NCBI RefSeq assembly: GCF_035046505.1
Contig: NC_089827.1
Coordinates: forward strand, 16,615,353 to 16,679,352
Length of the DNA: 64,000 nt
Direction: 5' to 3'
From: Tiliqua scincoides
Lineage: Eukaryota; Chordata; Lepidosauria; Squamata; Scincidae
Positions 58,901-64,000 of the stretch are shown here, piece by piece. Numbering within the stretch: the first letter of the stretch is position 1; each line of letters starts with the position of its first letter. Position numbers and translations under genes: made by a program. Below the pieces are notes generated by a model. That model saw nothing but the letters and a program-made list of their open reading frames with translations. It did no database searches and was not told the origin of the DNA.

Positions 58901-61900
58901 GACTTAAAGGAGGGTGTCTGCGGTACTTATGATTGCTGCCAATCTGTCTTGTTTTGAGTCAGTGGTCTGTGAAGATATGTGGTAATATATTCTTGTCTCT
59001 GATTACTAAGCAACTGCTTTCTTGCAGCCCTTTCTCTCCTGTCCAATTCAGAGCCTCTATACTTTTTATTTGCACACATTTTTATGTGATGGCACTAATT
59101 TCTTAGAACTTTGCACTATGAATGAAGCTTCTTCAGGCTTTACATAAAATTCTTATCCAGTGCAAAAGTCTGACTGTTTATCAACAGAGTGCCACAAAAT
59201 AAGTGTTTACTCTTTTTACCATGATATTAAAAATTATATTTAAAATTAGCTGCCTCTTGTTAAGAAGCTGGGCCTGCAGTTCTTATGTAATAAGCATTTA
59301 TGCAGACCTTATAGAGTACTCATAGTATTTCATATGCATTTGTTATAATCTTGGCAATACTGTAAGGCAAGTACTACAGTCAGGCCTCAGTATCTGCGGG
59401 GGATTGGTTCCCAGACTCTCCCCTGCCCTGCAGATACTTAAATCCGAGGATAAACAAATCCATGGGTCTGGTCCATAGGACCTCCGGAGGCGACTGGAGA
59501 TATTCTTCAGTTGCCATCTGGTGGTGTTCTGAGCACTGTAGAGGCAGCATGTGGCCTCTATGATCTTCAGAAAGCCCCAGGGAGAGGGGTTTAGAGGGCA
59601 CTCTTTGCCATCTCCAGTCATGTTTGGCCTCCACCGCAGGTTCTGAACAGATACGGAGGCAGGGCCTGTGTTTGTTCCCATTTTGCAAATTAGTATGAAG
59701 GCTGACAAAGAGTGGCATGTCTGAGGCATCCTAGTGAAGTGACATCCAGACTAGGGTCTTCAGATGCAACGCTCAAGGTACAGTCCTATGCATGCTTACC
59801 TAGCAGTAAGACCTACTGAACACGGTTGGAATTGCCTCTGCGTAGGATTGCACCGTAAATCTCTCATCCACTGTGCTGCAGTTGCCTAAAATTATTTTAA
59901 GTTTTAAAAGCATTGTCTAGTTTTCCATTATCAAAGGGGGATGCTGAAAGCTTTGGCTCTTTTAGCAGCTAGTGTCTTTTTAAATTGTGAGATTAAAGCA
60001 ATATCTTGACTTTCATCACTTGGCTCTTTCAGCCTTTTAAAATTATAACCACATTTCAAATTTTGTCCACCTGCTTTCCTCTGTCATCTGAGTGCATCCA
60101 ACTTTTGATGTTCACAATGTTCATCGATGTTCTTATGTGTATATCTGTTTCACACTCGTCCACATATGTGTTAGTTGGTTATTTACATTTTTCACCAGTC
60201 CAAATAAATTTGCAAGCTAGATAAAGCTATGCTTTGACATTCATTCATTCATTTTGTACTTTCATCCATGCTCTGGTCCCTAACCAGACCGAAATGCAAG
60301 GTATTGCTGTACTGTGTTCTGTTTTTACTTAACAAATCATGAAAGCATTGATATGCTCTTCTGTTTCAAATGTCATAGGGGTTTAGTGGCGCTTCAGACT
60401 CTTCGCAAACTAGAAGAGCTCACTGGGAAGCCTGTTCATCATCTCTTTGACTACATTTGTGGAGTGAGTACAGGTAAGAGTACAAGTAGGATCTCATGTA
60501 ATGTAGTGACTAAGAAGCTGAGCTGGGAATGGGAATTTCCCTGAGTTGAGTCTCATCTCAAGTCTACCATGAATTTTCCCTAGGTGGCCTTGGGCATGCC
60601 AGCCCTCATATGGGGATGATACTAATTGAACTACAGAGTTGTGAGAGCAACTTCAAGCGCTTTGCACACTCAAATGCTATATATATGTTTAGTATTAACA
60701 TATTAATAAAGAAGTTGATAACTTGGAAAAATGTGTTTATGATACAAAACTATTTTATGCATGCAAAGGCAGAAGATATGCAAGAGTTGCAGTGCTTCTG
60801 TATTTTGATTTTTGACCAATCAGTGTTTCGCGCCCCACCCAAACTTGCAGCAGTTTAGGTAGAAATTAAGGAGCTTAGAGCATTGGGCTGATCTGCTCTT
60901 TAGAATAACAAAGTGCTGGGCTGTTGGCATCCTTCAGTTTTGGAAGACTATGGTATTGCGCTCTGAATGGTGGTTCTGGAACAGAGTGTCCTCTCCAGTG
61001 CGCAAAGCCTGGGTAGAGTAGATATGGAGGATAGACTGTTACCCGTGCAGCAAATCCCCCCTCTCCACATTGCTGAAATGGTCCAGTGGAAAGGCAGAAG
61101 CCAATATGGTTGGTTCCAGCGATGGCGGCATCGCAGGAGTTGCCAGAACATGACTGTGTTCAGCCACCTCAGGGACTCCGGCTCCGGATTTTGCCTCGAG
61201 ATTGACTCCTGCCATAACTGGATGTAGTCACAAGGCAGTGGAGATTTGGGATCAGAGTTTTCCTTGTCTTAGATGAGCTGCCTTCCCATTCTAACGAAGG
61301 GCATATCCCTGCATATGCAGACTGCCCTGAGATCATCCTGTGTTTTGTTTAGTTAGTGTAGAAACAAAGTCAATAGCTCGGTAAGCCATATTGTTCAGCT
61401 CTCCCCCCACTTTTCCTAATGATGGAGTGTTTGGAAAAGTCAGGCATTCCAGTTTTAACTAAAAGCTATGAGTTTGCTCACAGTATGCAGTATTTTTTTG
61501 CCTCTCCTGAGAGCATTGTGTTGGTCAGGGAAGGTAGCTTTAGAAAATGATAAATCTCAATGTGGTCAAGGAGGGGAACTTTCAGAGGAGGCAAACAGGT
61601 TAGTTTTGCTCACTTTCCTACATTGTGATAACGTAACAGTATGGCTAGTCATTTTATCTGTAATCATGCTTTCCTTCAGTTTGCATGAAATGGGCAATAA
61701 GTAGAGGTGTTTGAAAAGGTGTTTACCTTACTCAGAAGTTAGTCCATTGCATTTAGTAAGGCTGTAATCCTGTCTTACTCCCTGGAAGCAAACACCTCTA
61801 GCAATAAATTGACCAACCTGTAATTTCCCAGAACCCCCAGGATCCCCTTTTAAATATCAGAGTTACATTGGCTGTCTTCCAGTCCTCTGGCATGGAAACT

Positions 61901-64000
61901 GATTTAAAGGACAAGTCGCATATTTTTTTCTAGAAGATCAGCAATTTCACAATTGAGTTCTTGAAGGACTCTTGGGTGGATGCCATCTGGACCTGGTGAT
62001 TTGTCAATTTTTAATTTGTTAGTCCCCTCTACAGCCTCATCCCTTGTCAATTCTGTTTGGCTCAGTTCTTCAGAGTCCCTCCCTGACAAGGTCAGTTCGG
62101 ACACTGGAATCTGCCCTACACCTTCTATGAACAGCAGAGGCGAAGAATTTGGTCTGCTTCTCTGCAGTCTCTATGTTCTCACTAAACTTCCCTTTTATTC
62201 CCTTGTTCTCCAGCAGTCCATCAAGGAGAGCTATAGCAAACATGATATTTTTAGTTAAGGTTGGGTGGATGGGCCTAGAGACAGAAAAGTAGAACTGTGA
62301 ACTTATTTTAGTCTTTCTGTAGGTTACTATTACGTATAAAAAATTACGGCCTTGTATTAGTCATGTGGAGAAGCCTTGAAGAGAGGGCAACAAAGAATTA
62401 ATAACCCCATTCTCTAGTGAGCTATAGCAGGTCAGTATTCAGTGCTTGCCAACTGAACATTGGCACTGCCATGGACCCACCAAGAAGGGGGAATTCACAG
62501 GAAGTCAGATCCTCCCAATCTCTGGGCACGGAGCATCCCTGTGCAGCAGATCTGGGAAGCTTCTTGCCCCCAAGGGGACCATTGTTCGCAACAGGCGGAT
62601 CACTCTCAGGAGATCTGTCAGCATAGCATCTCATAGGTTAGTCTAAAGCCCAGTCAAAAATACAAACTTCCTAGAATATAAGGGAGCAGATGGGCTGTAA
62701 GCAATTGCTAAATAAATTGCATTGTTTTTCTTGTTGCCATCACTCTTCTTGTCTAGAATCCACCATAAATGTTCAGTGCTCCTGAAAAGTCTAATTTCTG
62801 GAAAAATACATCTCAAAAGATTGCTTTGGAGAAGGATGCTGTCCTATGGATAATTCACTAAAGCAAGTGGTGCAGAATAGGTTAAAGATTTTCTTGGGGG
62901 GGGGGGGCGGGGAAGCTATTTCATATTGAAAGACTGACTTGTTGAAATGGTTTGCAGATTTATTCTCCAACCGCCACCTGCTTGTTCTTTGTTTTCTATT
63001 TTGGTTTTGAGCAACAGACAATATTTTTTCTGACCCTATTAACTACATGTGGGAGGACTATATTTTGACACCCAGTTGCCTGTTATATGTGGTTTTGTGG
63101 TTTTTTAAAGTTTTTTTTAGTACCTCTGTTCACTTCTTTAGTGTACTATCAGGGTTGGCTGAATACAGTCCTTTGTTTTGTGACTGTATCGTTATTTATG
63201 TCTGCACAAGTGTTAGAAATGCCTTTTTTTGGTCATTCTTTTAGATGGAAACAGTAGTCTGTGCTCCAGCAGTGCTATGTTTGCTTTCATCCTAGAGACT
63301 AATTAGGTTGTAGTGTTGGTTAAGACAACCAGCTCATAAAACAGTGAGGATTATCTTTAGGGATTTCGGGAGAAGGCTGATAAGTGAAGCTTATCATGCT
63401 TTCACACACATACCAACACTGACCCAACATCACTTCTGTGGTACACTGCCTGTTGGGGATGGGGAGGTCTGCAATTGGGTCTTTTTGAATATGACTCTTT
63501 TCTCAGGTGCTGCTTTTGGTTTGCATAGCCTACCAAGCTTTTCTTCCTCTAGCTCCATTTGTAACAGGTATTTGTTTTATATCCTTGCCAGTTTAGTAAT
63601 GCTAGGATAACCTGACTGCTACTTAATATGCTTCACTGAAAGCTGCATATCTGTTATCCTGGAAACATTGATAGATCCTGCTAATTATTTACTTATGCAA
63701 TGTCAGAACAACATGATCATAACAGAAGGCAAGAAGAGGCCAACGATAATGTTTCCAGTGTCAGACTTACCGGATTTCCACCCTGCTGCAGTTTCACTGT
63801 ACAGGAAATCAAAATGGGAATTGGTTGCTTTTTATAATGGTGCAGCTTACTAGCAGGGATGCTGCAGATTTTATCATGCTGACAGGTGCTGCCCTGAAAG
63901 TATCCCTGGAATTAGCTCTTGTGTATTGCGGACAATTGAGCACGCCAAACTGATCATTTCAGGGTCAAATTAATTTTCTTGCACACTAGGTGGCACTATA
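46340..64000 (+). CDS. PNPLA8: PNPLA8 gene (calcium-independent phospholipase A2 gamma), 3' part outside the window
   Basis: Spliced gene: non-coding exon 1 in the CpG block (inferred), then coding exons 49354-50439, 52114-52263, 53244-53395 and 60379-60473, about 494 codons in total against roughly 780 in mammals. Known: the enzyme is membrane-associated in mitochondria and peroxisomes and cleaves acyl chains from phospholipids independently of calcium, with roles in cardiolipin turnover and lipid signalling. All splice sites seen are canonical and the joined frame is open throughout, so the gene looks functional. The introns carry most of the repeats of the right half, including a foldback of about 480 bp and hAT, Tc1/mariner and CR1 pieces. 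Intron 1 is about 2.8 kb and the intron before 60379 is about 7 kb. Confidence 0.92.
46610..47500. repeat. TG-rich minisatellite with palindromic core, PNPLA8 intron 1
   Basis: A higher-order array: blocks such as gtgtgttgacagtttgccat recur at about 46887, 47127 and (variant) 47347, giving a period of roughly 220-240 bp. Within each block CAGGTTGCAACCTG (a perfect 14-bp palindrome) or a variant alternates with caggttgccacctc and TG runs. Confidence 0.85.
47501..48137. other. PNPLA8 intron 1 sequence without recognised repeat
   Basis: No coding frame. Contains a C-run at 47700-47711 and another short TG run. Confidence 0.4.
48146..48446. mobile_element. Non-autonomous hAT element, PNPLA8 intron 1
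   Basis: Perfect duplication gtgtagtt. The ends cagtggttctcaaacttt and ccgtttgagaaacactg are inverted. Confidence 0.92.
49269..50439 (+). CDS. PNPLA8: PNPLA8 exon 2: 5' UTR end plus first coding exon (N-terminal region)
   Basis: The acceptor ttcag lies at 49264-49268. The ATG at 49354 has G at -3 and opens 362 codons ending exactly at the donor aaaag|gtaagt (50439/50440, phase 0). The N-terminus [20 protein letters not shown], then a [11 protein letters not shown] segment, matches the start of mammalian PNPLA8 as I know it. The basic, poorly acidic N-terminus fits mitochondrial targeting. The middle is low in conservation; the end, with [14 protein letters not shown] and the RLSLQREK segment, is the conserved run-up to the catalytic half. 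No catalytic residue lies in this exon. Confidence 0.92.
49277..49379 (+). promoter_or_regulatory. PNPLA8: Two upstream ORFs in the PNPLA8 leader
   Basis: Two ATGs precede the main start within the same exon. The first (49277) opens 7 codons and a stop ending at 49300. The second (49332) opens 15 codons ending at 49379, past and out of frame with the main ATG at 49354. Its context is weak (T at -3), so leaky scanning is plausible. Any effect on translation is inference. Confidence 0.45.
50603..50916. mobile_element. Non-autonomous hAT element, PNPLA8 intron
   Basis: Perfect duplication ctttagat. The ends cagaggtctccaaaccc and gtttgaagacccctg are inverted. Confidence 0.92.
50975..51409. mobile_element. 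Tc1/mariner (Tigger-like) miniature element
   Basis: TA on both sides. The ends caggcatccccccagtatc and the inverse of gatgtggggggtatgcctg match. The interior holds an inverted pair around aacaagcagtcat and atgactgcttgtt. Confidence 0.8.
51800..52012. mobile_element. Two LINE/SINE tail fragments
   Basis: 51835-51930 (plus) has ctacctcacagggttattgt then gaactccttggagg, a widespread vertebrate tail. 51937-52012 (minus) is the aagcggtatataaatac type. Just upstream of the PNPLA8 exon at 52114. Confidence 0.6.
52114..52263 (+). CDS. PNPLA8: PNPLA8 second coding exon
   Basis: 150 bases, phase 0 at both ends. The acceptor is ttcttag and the donor is aag|gtacgc. It encodes 50 residues from [20 protein letters not shown] to [10 protein letters not shown]. 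This is among the best conserved parts of vertebrate PNPLA8 and lies just before the patatin domain. It is too short to stand out as an open frame, and was placed by matching its neighbours in the protein. Confidence 0.93.
52603..52920. mobile_element. Tigger-like element, decayed
   Basis: Left end gttgacctttggtatctg with ctagtcctggaccctgc; right end gatggccaacctg. Similar layout to 53941-54243 and 59377 onward. Confidence 0.5.
53244..53395 (+). CDS. PNPLA8: PNPLA8 third coding exon (glycine-rich loop)
   Basis: 152 bases. The acceptor is gtttag and the donor acaag|gtaggg leaves two bases of an arginine codon. It encodes [18 protein letters not shown] and ends [16 protein letters not shown] is the start of the DGGGxRG oxyanion-hole loop that begins the patatin-like phospholipase domain; the closing RG comes from the next exon. 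Confidence 0.94.
53812..53910. repeat. Palindromic miniature repeat (AGTCCCATTG family)
   Basis: gggctgcaatcctttataca, agtaagtcccactaaactca, ctcacttctgagtagatgtg. Confidence 0.8.
53941..54243. mobile_element. Tigger-like Tc1/mariner element
   Basis: TA at the left. The ends cagtaggccctcagtg and aggaggtccgact are inverted. The interior carries gttccaggacccatgtgg, typical of Tigger-related miniature elements. Confidence 0.65.
54345..55990. other. PNPLA8 intron without recognised gene
   Basis: A repeat of gctcatttgagagaatrccc occurs twice at 54655-54700. Otherwise no structure named. Confidence 0.4.
55994..57294. mobile_element. Tc1/mariner non-autonomous element, 1.3 kb
   Basis: TA on both sides (55992-55993, 57295-57296). 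The ends CAGTGGTACCTCGCATAATG and the inverse of GTTATGTGAGGCACCACTG form the start of a longer inverted repeat with gcgttttgcaa and attcgcataacg. The interior is pyrimidine-rich and includes two near-identical blocks of about 75 bp (56780-56856, 56999-57074). No transposase. Confidence 0.85.
57424..57906. repeat. Foldback of about 480 bp in PNPLA8 intron
   Basis: Arms 57424-57640 and 57690-57906 are imperfect inverted complements; e.g. cgcctggaacctgggaggag pairs with the inverse of ctcctccgaggctccaggcg, and gccagaccaacggag pairs with ctccgttggtctggc. The loop is about 50 bases. GC- and CpG-rich; the long open frames here are by-products of composition. Confidence 0.8.
58337..58432. repeat. 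Palindromic miniature repeat (AGTCCCATTG family)
   Basis: gagcccagtcctaggtttgt, agtaagtcccattaaagtct, ggggcttactcccaggaaag, gattgtggcc. Confidence 0.85.
58435..58930. mobile_element. Miniature element, ATAAGTCGATCCCAC family, with inserted hairpin
   Basis: Inverse match to 35945-36247. It is longer because 58547-58738 holds a hairpin and a repeated aataaattag segment. Confidence 0.6.
58547..58617. repeat. Perfect 27-bp inverted repeat
   Basis: Arms 58547-58573 and 58591-58617 are exact complements (ttttaatactgtttttgcta and on), with a 17-base loop, followed by ATAC/GTAT alternation to 58690. Confidence 0.9.
59377..59740. mobile_element. Tigger-like element, right end unclear
   Basis: Left end cagtcaggcctcagtatctg then cgggggattggttcc. 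The interior has aaatccgaggataaac and atctccagtcatg. The right boundary was not found exactly. Confidence 0.5.
59776..59865. repeat. Palindromic miniature repeat (AGTCCCATTG family)
   Basis: gtacagtcctatgcatgctt, agtaagacctactgaacacg, gtaggattgcaccgt. Confidence 0.65.
60379..60473 (+). CDS. PNPLA8: PNPLA8 fourth coding exon (start of nucleophile elbow)
   Basis: 95 bases with acceptor tcatag and donor acag|gtaaga. It completes arginine and reads [20 protein letters not shown] and then [11 protein letters not shown], stopping inside the last glycine codon of the GXSXG lipase motif (GVSTG). The serine is the expected catalytic nucleophile. The aspartate of the Ser-Asp dyad and the C-terminal peroxisome-type tripeptide known in the family would lie in exons beyond 64000; I found none of them between 60474 and 64000. 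Confidence 0.94.
60484..60745 (+). mobile_element. Old tRNA-type SINE fragment just after a PNPLA8 exon
   Basis: gtagtgactaagaagctgag, tctaccatgaattttcccta, ggtggccttgggcatgcc, then a gttgtgagagcaacttc segment and TA-rich end: the layout of old CORE/MIR-like SINEs. It starts about 10 bases after the donor at 60473. Confidence 0.5.
60921..61291 (-). mobile_element. Second copy of the short LINE-like retroposon
   Basis: Inverse match to about 18235-18618. The tail end is at 60921 (inverse of ataccatagtcttccaaaac, tgaaggatgcc). It is 5' truncated relative to the copy at 18152, lacking the gtaagaggcgacta head. Flanking duplication not found. Confidence 0.8.
61717..61795. repeat. Palindromic miniature repeat, degraded
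   Basis: ttactcagaagttagtccat, then ctgtaatcctgtcttactcc. Confidence 0.5.
61806..62226 (-). mobile_element. CR1-type LINE fragment, N-terminal reverse transcriptase part
   Basis: On the minus strand it encodes [19 protein letters not shown], the block 0/1 of CR1-type reverse transcriptases, preceded by a QTKFF-like linker region and followed by a VPEDWKTAN-like segment. Truncated at both ends. In PNPLA8 intron, antisense. Confidence 0.8.
62230..64000. other. PNPLA8 intron, nothing further recognised
   Basis: I looked for the next PNPLA8 exon (expected to begin with the AILAFMLGLF-type segment that follows GXSXG) and did not find it. A G-run lies at 62896-62908. Confidence 0.5.

Noticed and set aside
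60474-64000. A fifth PNPLA8 coding exon
   Set aside because: No frame matches the conserved sequence expected after GXSXG. The frame at 63668-63853 has no match to PNPLA8 that I can see.

Overview
This is a stretch of vertebrate nuclear DNA, most likely from a squamate reptile. It has spliced genes with GT-AG introns, CR1-type LINEs, a 5S rRNA-derived SINE, very many short hAT and Tc1/mariner elements, a DIRS/Ngaro retroelement, and about twenty copies of a short palindromic repeat that I associate with reptile genomes. The species is an inference; only the vertebrate assignment is firm.

Two host genes are present, divergently arranged. On the minus strand (29856 down to 26365) lies a complete two-exon receptor of the vasopressin/oxytocin family, closest in type to the V2-like vasotocin receptors. 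On the plus strand, starting in a CpG-rich promoter near 46.4 kb and running off the right edge, lies PNPLA8 (calcium-independent phospholipase A2 gamma). Its first four coding exons are present: 49354-50439, 52114-52263, 53244-53395 and 60379-60473. They include the glycine-rich loop and most of the GXSXG nucleophile motif. The rest of the patatin domain lies beyond 64000.

Everything else I can identify is repeat. About 6.8-13.4 kb holds one broken minus-strand Ngaro-type tyrosine-recombinase retroelement (gag-like, RT/RNase H, recombinase and SGNH-hydrolase parts, with a GC-rich leader). About 36.26-39.15 kb holds a 5'-truncated LINE with a 12-bp target-site duplication, whose coding region is interrupted by one stop. 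Two 5S-derived SINEs (27.9 and 44.9 kb) and two copies of a LINE-like short element (18.2 and 60.9 kb) share that LINE's 3' tail, so autonomous and non-autonomous members of one retrotransposition system sit together. CR1 LINE fragments lie at 43.5-44.1 and 61.8-62.2 kb. At least fifteen hAT elements have readable 8-bp duplications, many of the nnnTAnnn type, and several are nested or stacked. Smaller items are Tc1/mariner miniature elements, a palindromic miniature-repeat family including tandem arrays, a TG-rich minisatellite directly downstream of the PNPLA8 promoter, a foldback of about 480 bp in a PNPLA8 intron, and several microsatellites.

The most notable points are the shared-tail LINE/SINE network with a conserved short hairpin, the YY1/NRF1-like motif cluster in the Ngaro leader, the uniform central TA of the hAT target duplications, and a DRF in place of DRY in the vasotocin receptor.
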